Shown here piece by piece: positions 35,847 to 44,204 of a stretch of 64,000 nucleotides of DNA. The notes under the pieces were generated by a model that ran no database searches, had not been told where the DNA came from, and saw nothing but the letters and a program-made list of their open reading frames with translations. The DNA is from Herbaspirillum rubrisubalbicans (lineage in GTDB: Bacteria > Pseudomonadota > Gammaproteobacteria > Burkholderiales > Burkholderiaceae_D): assembly GCF_003719195.1 (NCBI RefSeq), contig NZ_CP024996.1:4836001-4900000 (forward strand), in the 5' to 3' direction. Within the stretch, counting starts at the first letter, position 1, and the number at the start of each line of letters is the position of its first letter. A program made the position numbers and the translations under genes.

Positions 35847-36791
35847 CTATCGCGGCGGGCGTTCGAAGCGAATGATGCTCTCGCCGGCCGCGGTGGTCTT
35901 GGGCACCGGGCGGAAGGCATGGCCGTAGACGATCTCGAAGCTCAGCGGGATCTTGCCATCGGGCTTGCGCATGGCCTCGAAGGCCGCCAGCAGGCGCTGA
36001 TACTGGGCGCGACTCATCATGCTGCGGCGCCGCGACTCCAGCGGGTTGCCGCCCCAGGCGCGCACGTCTTCCAGCAGGCGCTGCGGTGTCTCGTAGGTGA
36101 CGGTGATGGTTTCCATGTCCATCACCGGCGTGGAAAAGCCGGCATTGACCAGCATGTCGCCGAAGTCGTGCATATCGACGAAGGGCAAGGTGTGCGGCGC
36201 CAGATCGATCTGCTCGAAGGCGCTGCGCACCTCGCGCAGGGTATCGGGGCCGAAGCAGGAAAACATCAGCAAGCCCTCCACCCGCAGCACGCGCCGCCAT
36301 TCGGCGAACACCCGATCAGGCTGGGGATGCCAGTGCAGGGCCAGGTTGGACCAGACCAGGTCCAGCGCATTGGGGGCCAGCGGCAAGCGGGCGAAATCGG
36401 CGCAGGCCAGTTGCGGGCCGTTGCCGCTAGGGGGCGAACCCAGCCACTTGTTGATGGAGCCGAACAGGCGATTCATCGCCGTCTGCGCGCCGCGCTGGTG
36501 GTCGGCCGCCTTGGCCAACATGGCATAGGCGCCATCCAGACCGATCACCTGGGCTTGCGGGTAGCGCTTCTGCAACACCGGCAGGTCGGCGCCCTCGCCG
36601 CACCCGGCGTCCAACACTTCACGCGGGTCGATCTTCACCAGCGCCAGGCGCTCCTGCATCCGTGCCGAGACTTCACGCCGCAGGAAATCGGACTCGGCCA
36701 CCCGTTGTGGCTGGCCGAAGCGACGGCGCACCAGGGGCAGGTCAATGGGAGCGCTCAGCTTGGCGCTGGCAGAAGGAGGCGGCAGGGACAT
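35847..36791 (-). CDS. bioC: Malonyl-ACP methyltransferase-like BioC
   Basis: A 314-residue SAM-dependent methyltransferase with VLDAGCGEGADLPVL, then NALDLVWSNLALHWHPQPDRVFAEW as in BioC. BioC methylates malonyl-ACP to start pimeloyl synthesis for biotin. ATG 36791 begins MSLPPPS. Other biotin genes are not nearby, so the exact role depends on sequence likeness alone. It diverges from comF. Confidence 0.75.
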   Translation of the reverse strand: MSLPPPSASAKLSAPIDLPLVRRRFGQPQRVAESDFLRREVSARMQERLALVKIDPREVLDAGCGEGADLPVLQKRYPQAQVIGLDGAYAMLAKAADHQRGAQTAMNRLFGSINKWLGSPPSGNGPQLACADFARLPLAPNALDLVWSNLALHWHPQPDRVFAEWRRVLRVEGLLMFSCFGPDTLREVRSAFEQIDLAPHTLPFVDMHDFGDMLVNAGFSTPVMDMETITVTYETPQRLLEDVRAWGGNPLESRRRSMMSRAQYQRLLAAFEAMRKPDGKIPLSFEIVYGHAFRPVPKTTAAGESIIRFERPPR

Positions 36792-36906
36792 CGGGTGAGG
36801 GCGTGAGCAAACGCAATAGGGAAACAGGTAAGCAGCAGATCCACGGGGGCTGATGCGATAATGCGCGTAGTTTAGTCGAAATCCATTTTTCCCGGGCGCA
36901 GCTAAC

Positions 36907-37758
36907 ATGGATGTCAAACCCGCAAAACCCGCCACCGCAACGCCCCAGGCCAAGCCGGGCAGCGCTTACCGCGCCGTCGGCGGCAAACCCGCGCGGCCAG
37001 GCAAAGCGACCGGCCCCGGCTGGCTGCAGCGCCTCTTGGCGCAATTGCCGCAACTGCTGCCCTCTTCCTGCGCGCTGTGCGGTGCGGCCGGGCGCGAGAC
37101 CCTGTGCGCCCCCTGCCACAAGCGCTTCTATACCCGCCAGCACCGGCGCTGTATCCAGTGCGCCATGCCCATGCCGGTGACCGGCAAGGAACTGCGCTGC
37201 GGCGCCTGCCTCAAAGACCGCCCGGCCTTCGATGCCACCATCGTCGCTACCGATTATTTTGCCCCTTCCGACCAGTTGGCCCTGGCCCTGAAATTCGGCG
37301 GCGACCTGCGACTGGCGCCGCTGCTGGCCCGGCTGATCTACGACGCCACCCGCCGCAACCCGGTACCGGGCAGCGACGTGCAGTTGCCGCTGCCCACCGT
37401 GCTGGCGCCGGTACCGCTGGGCCTGGCGCGGCTGCAGGAACGCGGCTTCAACCAAGCGCTGGAAATTGCCCGCCCGCTGGGCCAGTTGCTGGATATTCCG
37501 GTGCAGGCGCGCCTGCTCGAACGCAAGAAGGAAACCCAGGCGCAATCGGCGCTGCCGGTGGGCGCGCGGGCCCGCAACGTGCGCTCGGCCTTCGCCCTGC
37601 CCTTCGCCGCCATGGACCAGGTGCGCGGGCTGCACGTGGGCATCGTGGATGATGTGATGACCACCGGCGCCACCTTGAATGAAGTGGCCATCGTGCTCAA
37701 GCGGCACGGCGCCCGGCGCGTGACCAACCTGGTCTTTGCGCGCACCCTGCCGACCTGA
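36907..37758 (+). CDS. ComF-family phosphoribosyltransferase-like protein
   Basis: A 283-residue protein: a basic, proline-rich lead of about 45 residues, a zinc-binding double CxxC region (CALCG, CAPC, CIQC, CGAC), then a PRTase domain with the PRPP-binding loop VGIVDDVMTTGATLNE near residue 243. ComF-like proteins are linked to DNA uptake in some bacteria; the reaction is not known. A terminator overlaps its stop codon. Confidence 0.88.
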   Translation: MDVKPAKPATATPQAKPGSAYRAVGGKPARPGKATGPGWLQRLLAQLPQLLPSSCALCGAAGRETLCAPCHKRFYTRQHRRCIQCAMPMPVTGKELRCGACLKDRPAFDATIVATDYFAPSDQLALALKFGGDLRLAPLLARLIYDATRRNPVPGSDVQLPLPTVLAPVPLGLARLQERGFNQALEIARPLGQLLDIPVQARLLERKKETQAQSALPVGARARNVRSAFALPFAAMDQVRGLHVGIVDDVMTTGATLNEVAIVLKRHGARRVTNLVFARTLPT

Positions 37759-37779
37759 ACCGGGTCGGCGATCTTTTTA
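37749..37779 (+). terminator. Terminator overlapping the comF stop codon
   Basis: GCCGACC/GGTCGGC 7-bp stem with the comF TGA in its loop, then GATCTTTTTA. It ends 16 bp before the trmL start. Confidence 0.6.
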
Positions 37780-37794
37780 TTGCAGGAGAGTTTT

Positions 37795-38277
37795 TTGTTC
37801 CACGTCGTCCTGGTCGAGCCGGAGATCCCTCCCAATACCGGCAACATCATCCGCCTGTGCGCCAATACCGGCGCCCAACTGCACTTGGTAGAGCCGCTCG
37901 GCTTCCCGCTCGATGATGCCAAGATGCGGCGCGCCGGACTGGACTACCACGAATACGCCAACATGCAGGTGCATCCCGACTGGGATAGCTTCCTGGCCCA
38001 GCGCCGGCAAGATCCGCAATTCGATGCAAGGCGCATGTTCGCCATGACCACGCATGGCTCCACGCCCTTTGCGGGCCTGGCGTTCCAGCCGGGCGACACC
38101 TTCGTGTTCGGCTCCGAGACGCGCGGCCTGGCCCCCGAGCGGCGCGAATCCTTCCCCACCGCGCAACGCATCCGCTTGCCGATGCGGCCGGGCAATCGCA
38201 GCATCAACCTGTCCAATACGGTGGCGGTGGTGGTCTATGAAGCCTGGCGCCAGAATGGCTATGAGGGCGGCAGTTAA
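37795..38277 (+). CDS. trmL: tRNA (cytidine/uridine-34-2'-O)-methyltransferase TrmL
   Basis: A 160-residue SPOUT-fold enzyme methylating the wobble base of tRNA-Leu. FHVVLVEPEIPPNTGNIIRL, FGSETRGLAPE and NRSINLSNTVAVVVYEA are the family motifs near the knot. The start is TTG at 37795, placed eight bases after GGAG; no ATG is available and the TTG gives the exact family N-terminus. Confidence 0.93.
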   Translation: MFHVVLVEPEIPPNTGNIIRLCANTGAQLHLVEPLGFPLDDAKMRRAGLDYHEYANMQVHPDWDSFLAQRRQDPQFDARRMFAMTTHGSTPFAGLAFQPGDTFVFGSETRGLAPERRESFPTAQRIRLPMRPGNRSINLSNTVAVVVYEAWRQNGYEGGS

Positions 38278-38292
38278 GCTGCTGCGACCATG

Positions 38293-38321
38293 AAAAAAGG
38301 CTCCCCGAGGGGAGCCTTTTT
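38293..38321. terminator. Bidirectional terminator between trmL and the ABC ATPase gene
   Basis: A long stem, AAAAAGGCTCCCC with its complement around GA, with A and T runs on the two sides. It lies 16 bp after trmL and 27 bp after the convergent ATPase gene's stop. Confidence 0.9.
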
Positions 38322-38347
38322 CGTTGGCAGCGCCATCCAGGCTGAAA

Positions 38348-39142
38348 TCAGCCCAGCAACAGCGCATCATCCGAAAGCTTCTCCCCGCGCGTCTGCTCGA
38401 ACATCTTCAGCAGGTCCGGCACGTCCAGCCCGGCGCGTTCCGGGCCCGACACATCCAGCACCACGCGGCCCTGGTGCAGCATCACGGTGCGGTCACCATA
38501 GTCCAGTGCCTGACGCATACTGTGGGTCACCATCATGGTGGTGAGCTTGCCCTCGGCCACGATCTTGGCCGTCAGCTCCAGCACGAAGGCGGCGGTCTTG
38601 GGGTCGAGCGCTGCCGTATGCTCATCGAGCAGCAGGATGCGCGAAGGCTGCAACGAAGCCATCAACAGACTCACCGCCTGGCGCTGGCCGCCGGAGAGCA
38701 GGCCGATGCGGTCGGTCAGGCGGTTTTCCAGACCCAGGTTCAGGATCGCCAGCTTTTCGCGGAACAGCTCGCGCATCTTGCCGCGAATGGCGAACTGGAA
38801 GCCGCGGCGGCGGCCACGGGCCATGGCCAGGGCCATGTTCTCTTCGATGGTCAGCGCTTCACAGGTACCGGCCATCGGGTCCTGGAACACGCGCGCCACC
38901 ATGCCGGCGCGATCCCAGGCCTGCTTGCGGGTGACGTCGGTGCCGTCGATTTCGATCTTGCCGCTATCGACCAGCAGGTCACCGGAGATGGCATTGAGGA
39001 AGGTGGACTTGCCGGCGCCATTGGAGCCGATCACGGCCACGAACTGGCCGGTCGGGATTTCCAGCGAGAGGCCGCGCAGGGCCGGGTTCTCGATGGGGGT
39101 ACCGGGATTGAAGGTGATCTTGAGATCGGTGGCTTTCAACAT
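38348..39142 (-). CDS. ABC transporter ATP-binding protein (TrpX/DUF534-type system)
   Basis: A 264-residue ATPase with Walker A GSNGAGKSTFLN, signature LLSGGQRQAVSL and Walker B ILLLDEHTAALD. The glycine-rich Q-loop region is normal. It pairs with the permease next door (1-bp gap) and the two binding proteins upstream. Substrate is unproven; relatives of this system carry tryptophan or other aromatic compounds. Confidence 0.9.
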   Translation of the reverse strand: MLKATDLKITFNPGTPIENPALRGLSLEIPTGQFVAVIGSNGAGKSTFLNAISGDLLVDSGKIEIDGTDVTRKQAWDRAGMVARVFQDPMAGTCEALTIEENMALAMARGRRRGFQFAIRGKMRELFREKLAILNLGLENRLTDRIGLLSGGQRQAVSLLMASLQPSRILLLDEHTAALDPKTAAFVLELTAKIVAEGKLTTMMVTHSMRQALDYGDRTVMLHQGRVVLDVSGPERAGLDVPDLLKMFEQTRGEKLSDDALLLG

Positions 39143-39143
39143 C

Positions 39144-40037
39144 TCAGGCTCCCTTTCTCAGCAGTTTCAACTTGCGCTTGCCCATGGGCAGCACCAGGGC
39201 CAGCATCACCAGCACGGCGGTGACCAGGTTCAGGTCTTGCGCCTGCAGGCCGATGAAGTCGCTATTGAGCGCCAGCGCGATGAAGAAGCGATACAGGATC
39301 GCCCCCAGGATCACCGCCAGCGTGGTCCACACCAGGCGGCGTGCCGGCAGGATGTTCTCGCCGATGATGACGGCCGCCAGGCCGATGACGATGGTACCGA
39401 TGCCCATGGAGATGTCCGAACCACCCTGGGTCTGGGCAAACAGCGCACCGGCCAGCGCCACCAGCGAATTGGCCAGCGCCATGCCGGCCAGCGTGGCGCG
39501 ACCGGTGGCGATGCCCTGGGCGCGCGCCATGCGGGCGTTGGCGCCGGTGGCGCGCATGGCCAGGCCGATCTCGGAAGAGAAGAACCAGTCCAGCAGCAGC
39601 TTGGCGGCGGTCACCACCACCAGCAGGATCAGCGGGCGGCCCACATAGTCGGGGATCCAGCCCGGCTGCAGGATGGTGAAGATGGTCGGCTCGGAAATCA
39701 AGGGCACGTTGGGCTTACCCATCACGCGCAGGTTGATCGAATACAGCGCGATCATCATCAGGATACTGGCCAGCAGATCCATGATCTTCAAGCGCACGTT
39801 GAGCCAGGCGGTAATGAAACCGGCCAGCGCACCGGCCAGCAGGGCCACGAAGGTGGCCAGGAAGGGATTGTAGCCGGCGGCGATCATGGTGGCCGCCACG
39901 GCGCCGCCCAGCGGGAAGCTGCCATCGACGGTCAGGTCAGGGAATACCAGGATGCGGAAGGAAATGAGCACGCCGAGGGCGACCAGACTGAAGATCAGGC
40001 CGATCTCCAAGGCGCCCAGGAGGGTATACAGCGACAT
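39144..40037 (-). CDS. ABC transporter permease (TrpY-like, BPD_transp_2 family)
   Basis: A 297-residue permease with eight to nine hydrophobic segments. RILVFPDLTVDGSFPLGGA and GLANALVALAGAL-like segments (here MALANSLVALAGALFAQ) are typical of the family that serves DUF534 binding proteins. It lies downstream of the binding-protein gene after a strong hairpin. Confidence 0.9.
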   Translation of the reverse strand: MSLYTLLGALEIGLIFSLVALGVLISFRILVFPDLTVDGSFPLGGAVAATMIAAGYNPFLATFVALLAGALAGFITAWLNVRLKIMDLLASILMMIALYSINLRVMGKPNVPLISEPTIFTILQPGWIPDYVGRPLILLVVVTAAKLLLDWFFSSEIGLAMRATGANARMARAQGIATGRATLAGMALANSLVALAGALFAQTQGGSDISMGIGTIVIGLAAVIIGENILPARRLVWTTLAVILGAILYRFFIALALNSDFIGLQAQDLNLVTAVLVMLALVLPMGKRKLKLLRKGA

Positions 40038-40059
40038 AAAAGGACTTTCTTAAAAAAAC

Positions 40060-40095
40060 ACATTCGGCCAGGCGCGGTACGCCCATGCCGAATGT
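40060..40095 (-). terminator. Terminator or attenuator between the binding protein and permease genes
   Basis: ACATTCGGC/GCCGAATGT 9-bp stem with an 18-nt GC-rich loop, followed on the minus strand by GTTTTTTTAA. It would lower permease and ATPase expression relative to the binding protein. Confidence 0.75.
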
Positions 40096-40178
40096 CTTCT
40101 GCGTGGCGCTGGCACAGCACGGGTGGTGCGGCGCCAGCGGTGCATGGCCGACAAATCAGGTCACGCGGGGTTGAGTAC

Positions 40179-41150
40179 TTAGTTAAGCACCTTGGTGGCC
40201 GACTTCACGAACTCCGGCGACAGGGTCACGCCCTGCTTTTGCGCCGCCGAAGTATTGACGTACAGCTCCAGGTTCTTGACCGGCGAAGAGGCGATGTCGC
40301 CAGCCTTTTCCCCCTTCAGGATACGGGCCACGACCTTACCGGTCTGGCGCCCCATGTCGTAGAAATTCACGCCCAGGGCGGCGATCGCGCCACGCTTGAC
40401 GCTGCCGGTGTCCGACGCGATTAGCGGGATCCTGGCGTCGTTGCAGACCTTGGCCAGCGATTCGAAGACCGACACCACGTTGTTGTCGGTGGTGGTGTAC
40501 ATCACATCGATCTTGCCGATCAGGCTCTTGGCGGCTGGCGCCACATCCACCGAACGGGGGGCGGCGGCTTCCACCAGGGTCAGGCCGGCCTTCTGCAACT
40601 CGCCCTTGAGGTTGTTCAGGGCCGACACGGAATTGGCTTCGCCCGGATTGTAAACCACGCCCACGCGTTTGGCCTCAGGCACCACGCGCTTGATGATCTC
40701 GACCTGCTTGACCGGGTCCAGCATGTGCGACAGGCCCGTGACGTTGGTGCCGGAGGGCTTCCAGTCCTTGACCAGTTGCGCCGCCATGGGGTCGGCGATG
40801 GCCGAGTAGACGATGGGAATGGTCTTGGTCGCGGCCACCAGCGGCTGCGCCGAGGGGGTGCCGATGGCCACGATCACGTCCGGGTTGTCACCCACGAACT
40901 TCTTGGCGATCTGGCCGGCGGTACCGGCATTGGCCTGGGCGCTCTGGAAATCCCACTTCAGGTTCTTGCCGGGCTCGAAGCCTTCGGCGATCAGTTCGTC
41001 CTTGGTACCGTCACGCACGGCGTCCAGCGCCGGGTGTTCGACGAAGGAAGTGATGGCCACCACCTTCTCGGCCGCCAGGGCCGAGGCACAGATGGCGCTT
41101 AAGGCCAGCGCACCGGCAATGGCGCGCAATGACTTCGATACTGCAAACAT
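40179..41150 (-). CDS. ABC transporter substrate-binding protein (DUF534/TrpX family), copy 1
   Basis: A 323-residue periplasmic binding protein with signal peptide ending SALA-AEKVV. VVAITSFVEHPALDAVRDG and VYNPGEANSVSALNNLK are family features. GGAGAGG precedes ATG 41150. It is closely similar along its full length to the neighbouring copy 2, with different termini and linker residues, so the pair arose by tandem duplication. Confidence 0.9.
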   Translation of the reverse strand: MFAVSKSLRAIAGALALSAICASALAAEKVVAITSFVEHPALDAVRDGTKDELIAEGFEPGKNLKWDFQSAQANAGTAGQIAKKFVGDNPDVIVAIGTPSAQPLVAATKTIPIVYSAIADPMAAQLVKDWKPSGTNVTGLSHMLDPVKQVEIIKRVVPEAKRVGVVYNPGEANSVSALNNLKGELQKAGLTLVEAAAPRSVDVAPAAKSLIGKIDVMYTTTDNNVVSVFESLAKVCNDARIPLIASDTGSVKRGAIAALGVNFYDMGRQTGKVVARILKGEKAGDIASSPVKNLELYVNTSAAQKQGVTLSPEFVKSATKVLN

Positions 41151-41251
41151 GGTCCTCTCCTCGTTCATGGTGATCAGGCCTCGGCGTTCCTCTCGACCGG
41201 GCCCGTTATGAGTATGGGCAAACAATCGCTACGGTGCTGCCGCCGAATAAA

Positions 41252-41279
41252 GAAGATCCCGCGTCGCAGCGGGATCTTC
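41252..41279 (-). terminator. Terminator after binding-protein copy 2
   Basis: GAAGATCCCGC/GCGGGATCTTC 11-bp stem with a 6-nt loop, then TTTATTC on the minus strand. It lies 16 bp after the copy 2 stop. Confidence 0.7.
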
Positions 41280-41294
41280 CATACCTGGCTCGGT

Positions 41295-42275
41295 TTATTG
41301 CTTGATGACGGTCTTGGCCGAATTCACCAGTTCCGGCGACAGGGTCACGCCCTGCTTCTGGGCGGCGGCCGTGTTGACGAACAGTTCCAGCTTGCTGCTG
41401 GTGGCCGAGGCGATGTCGCCCGGCTTTTCACCCTTGAGGATGCGGCCGACCACCTTGCCGGTCTGGCGGCCCAGATCGTAGTAGTTCACGCCCAGGGCGG
41501 CGATGGCGCCACGCTTGACGCTGTCGGTGTCGGACGCCACCAGCGGGATCTTGGCATCGTCGCCGACCTTGACCAGCGCTTCATAGGCCGAGACCACATT
41601 GTTGTCGGTGTTGGTGTAGATCACATCGACCTTGCCGATCAGGCTCTTGGCGGCCGAACCGACGTCCACCGAACGCGGGGCGGCGGCTTCCACCAGGGTC
41701 ATGCCGGACTTGGCCAGCAGTTCCTTCAAGGCCTTGACCACCACGGCGGAATTGGCTTCGCCGGGGTTGTAGACCATGCCCACGCGCTTGGCCTTGGGCA
41801 CCACGCGCTTGATCAGATCGACTTGCTTGTCCAGTTCCAGCAGGTCGGACACGCCAGTGACGTTGGTGCCGGAAGGTTTCCAGTCCTTCACCAGTTGTGC
41901 CGCCACCGGATCGGTGACGCCCGAATAGACCACCGGGATGCTCTTGGTGGCGGCCACCACGGCCTGGGCCGAGGGGGTGGCGATGGCCACGATCACATCA
42001 GGCTTGTCGCCGATGAACTTGCGGGCGATCTGGGCGGCGGTGCCGGTGTTGCCTTGGGCGCTCTGGTATTCCCACTTCAGGTTCTTGCCGGCGTCGAAGC
42101 CTTCTTCCTTCAACTCGTCCTTCACACCGTCACGGATGGCGTCCAGGGCCGGGTGCTCGACGATGGCGGTCACCGCGACGGACTTCTCGGCGGCCATGGC
42201 CGGGGCGGCACAGACGGCGGCCAGGGACAGGGCGGCGACCAGCGCGCGCAGCGTCAGCTTGTGGTGATAGGACAT
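41295..42275 (-). CDS. ABC transporter substrate-binding protein (DUF534/TrpX family), copy 2
   Basis: A 326-residue periplasmic binding protein with signal peptide ending PAMA-AEKSV. EHPALDAIRDGVKDEL and VYNPGEANSAVVVKALK match copy 1 at the same places. Both copies keep the DTDSVKRGAIAALGVN-like segment. As the most upstream gene of the transporter unit it probably follows the main promoter. Confidence 0.9.
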   Translation of the reverse strand: MSYHHKLTLRALVAALSLAAVCAAPAMAAEKSVAVTAIVEHPALDAIRDGVKDELKEEGFDAGKNLKWEYQSAQGNTGTAAQIARKFIGDKPDVIVAIATPSAQAVVAATKSIPVVYSGVTDPVAAQLVKDWKPSGTNVTGVSDLLELDKQVDLIKRVVPKAKRVGMVYNPGEANSAVVVKALKELLAKSGMTLVEAAAPRSVDVGSAAKSLIGKVDVIYTNTDNNVVSAYEALVKVGDDAKIPLVASDTDSVKRGAIAALGVNYYDLGRQTGKVVGRILKGEKPGDIASATSSKLELFVNTAAAQKQGVTLSPELVNSAKTVIKQ

Positions 42276-42497
42276 GCAGTCTCCCTTGGAAAAATGGATG
42301 GAATACCCGAAAAAGAGGGTAAGTCTAGCCTAGCGGATGTGAACAATCAATTTGCATGAAGACGGGCGGGCCGCGCCGGTGGCGGGCGCACAGGGCACTC
42401 GCGTTCTGCGCCATTCTGCGCCATCAAGCGGCGGGGCATGATCGGCATCAACCGTGCGCCCGGGCAACCCAGGGGACGGTTGCTATAATCCCTGCCC

Positions 42498-42878
42498 ATG
42501 TCTTCCCGCCACGCCTTCCTCCATCCCGCTCCCCGCCGCCGCTGGCTGCGGTGGCCGGCATGGGCTTGCCTGTGGCTGGTGCTGGCCCTGGTGGCCGCCC
42601 CCTGGTGGCAGCAGGCCGCTGCGCGCAGCCTGGGGGACGTGCCGGCCATGGCCATTTGCAGCGTCGGGGGTGGTAACAGCGGCAATGCCCCGGCGCATGT
42701 GACAGCCGGCCATTGCCCCTTGTGCTGCGGCCACCAGGCGGCCACGCCTGCGCCGAGTTCGGGCTGGGATAGCGCTCCCGTGTCGGCAATGAGCTATCCG
42801 CTGGCGCGCGCGCTGCCGCCGCTGCGCTCGGCCAGCCTGGCGCCGGGTTCGCCCCAGGCGCGTGCGCCGCCTGCCTGA
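42498..42878 (+). CDS. DUF2946-type membrane protein, copper-related context
   Basis: A 126-residue protein with one N-terminal hydrophobic segment (about residues 18-35) and the DUF2946 signature HCPLCCGH near residue 72. The Cys/His cluster suggests metal binding, but no function is established. It stands 90 bp before the PCu(A)C gene on the same strand. Confidence 0.7.
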   Translation: MSSRHAFLHPAPRRRWLRWPAWACLWLVLALVAAPWWQQAAARSLGDVPAMAICSVGGGNSGNAPAHVTAGHCPLCCGHQAATPAPSSGWDSAPVSAMSYPLARALPPLRSASLAPGSPQARAPPA

Positions 42879-42967
42879 TCAGCGCCGTCCCTTGGGCCTT
42901 TGCGCCCACCCTTGCTGGCCGCTGGCCCGCTTATCAGGAATCGAAACGACAACCAGGACTCAACGAT

Positions 42968-43504
42968 ATGAAACATTTTTTCCAACGCACGGCCACCCTG
43001 GCCATCACCGCTGCCCTGCTGGCGGCCGCTCCACTGTCGCAAGCGCATGACTACAAGCTGGGTCAGCTCGACATCGGCCACCCCTACGCCCGCGCCACCG
43101 TGCCGGGCCAGCCGGCTGCTGGTGCCTATGTGAGCATCGAAAACAAGGGCAGCACGCCGGACCGCCTGGTGGCGGTGTCTTCGCCGGTGGCCAAGTCGGG
43201 TGAGATCCATACCATGGCCATGGAAGGCAATGTGATGAAGATGCGCGAGCTCGATGGCGGGCTGGAAGTCAAACCCGGTCAGAAGATCACCATGCAGCCG
43301 GGCAATGGCTACCACATCATGTTGATGGGCCTGTCCAAGCCGCTGCAGGCGGGTGACAAGGTACCGGTCACGCTGACCTTCGAGAAGGCCGGCAAGGTCG
43401 AGGTGAGCTTCAATGTCGAAGACCGTGCGGCCACCACGGCCGGCAAGGACGATATGAAGGATATGAAGGACATGAAGGACATGAAGGGTCACATGCACCA
43501 CTGA
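42968..43504 (+). CDS. PCu(A)C-type periplasmic copper chaperone
   Basis: A 178-residue exported protein: signal peptide to about residue 26, then the DUF461/PCu(A)C fold. Copper ligands of the H-x-M-x-M type are recognisable around EIHTMAMEGNVMKMRE. The C-terminus carries four repeats of Met-Lys-Asp and ends GHMHH, which adds potential copper sites. Related proteins supply Cu(I) to the CuA site of cytochrome oxidase. Confidence 0.9.
   Translation: MKHFFQRTATLAITAALLAAAPLSQAHDYKLGQLDIGHPYARATVPGQPAAGAYVSIENKGSTPDRLVAVSSPVAKSGEIHTMAMEGNVMKMRELDGGLEVKPGQKITMQPGNGYHIMLMGLSKPLQAGDKVPVTLTFEKAGKVEVSFNVEDRAATTAGKDDMKDMKDMKDMKGHMHH
43451..43486 (+). repeat. Four 9-bp tandem repeats in the PCu(A)C gene
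   Basis: GAYATGAAG is repeated four times in frame, coding Asp-Met-Lys units. Repeat number could vary by slippage without breaking the frame. Confidence 0.8.
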
Positions 43505-43539
43505 ACCGGCCCGGCTGACACAGCCGGTTCCTGACATGG

Positions 43540-43583
43540 CAAGGCCGGCAGCGAGCAATGCTCCTGCCGGCCTTGTTCTTTTT
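43540..43583 (+). terminator. Terminator after the PCu(A)C gene
   Basis: CAAGGCCGGCAG/CTGCCGGCCTTG 12-bp stem with a 12-nt loop, then TTCTTTTT. Confidence 0.85.
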
Positions 43584-43598
43584 GACTGCGTGGCGCGC

Positions 43599-44081
43599 TC
43601 AGCCGGCCAGCTTGCGCACCTTGGCCAGCAGCTTGGTGGTGGAGCGGTCATGCTCGAAGGCAATGGCCAGCACCTGGCCACCATAGGCCGCCACGGCCTG
43701 GCCTTCGGGAATAGCGTGCATATCGTAGTCGCCGCCCTTGACGTAGATCTCCGGGTGCGCCTGCTGCACCGCTTCCAGGGCGGTATCTTCATCGAAGGGG
43801 ACCACCAGCGCCACCGACTCCAGGGCGGCCAGCACCGCCATGCGGTCTTCGCAGGTGTTGATGGGACGGTCATCGCCCTTGCCCAGGCGCTTGACGGAGG
43901 CGTCAGTGTTGACCGCCACCACCAGCGATGCCCCCTGGGCGCGGGCCTGCGCCAGGTAGGTAACGTGGCCGCGATGCAGGATGTCGAACACGCCATTGGT
44001 CATCACCACCGGCTTGGGCAATTGGGCCACGCGCTGCTGGAGTTGGTCGCGGGTGCAGAGTTTGGATTCGAAGTCGGCCAT
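43599..44081 (-). CDS. rfaE2: D-glycero-beta-D-manno-heptose 1-phosphate adenylyltransferase
   Basis: A 160-residue stand-alone cytidylyltransferase-fold enzyme for ADP-heptose synthesis in LPS core. MTNGVFDILHRGHVTYL carries the HxGH motif, and later GGDYDMHAIPEG is typical. Length corresponds to domain 2 of bifunctional HldE. ATG 44081 starts MADFESK; the frame upstream is Ser/Pro-rich and runs into the terminator. Confidence 0.93.
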   Translation of the reverse strand: MADFESKLCTRDQLQQRVAQLPKPVVMTNGVFDILHRGHVTYLAQARAQGASLVVAVNTDASVKRLGKGDDRPINTCEDRMAVLAALESVALVVPFDEDTALEAVQQAHPEIYVKGGDYDMHAIPEGQAVAAYGGQVLAIAFEHDRSTTKLLAKVRKLAG

Positions 44082-44121
44082 CTTGAGCGGGATCGGTTCG
44101 GGTGGGCTTGGGGTGAAGGAT

Positions 44122-44150
44122 AAAAAAAGCCGCAACCTCAGTTGCGGCTT
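44122..44150 (-). terminator. Terminator after the ferritin-like gene
   Basis: GCCGCAAC/GTTGCGGC stem with a CTCA loop, followed on the minus strand by TTTTTTTA. A second GTTGCGGCTT copy at 44152-44161 could form an alternative stem. Confidence 0.85.
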
Positions 44151-44204
44151 AGTTGCGGCTTTTGCGATTGTACTGCCTTGCTGCCTGTGAAGGATTTTTC
44201 CTGC

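Noticed and set aside
43451..43486. Short tandem repeats considered as a CRISPR array
   Set aside because: Units are 9 bp, contiguous, without spacers, and in a coding frame.
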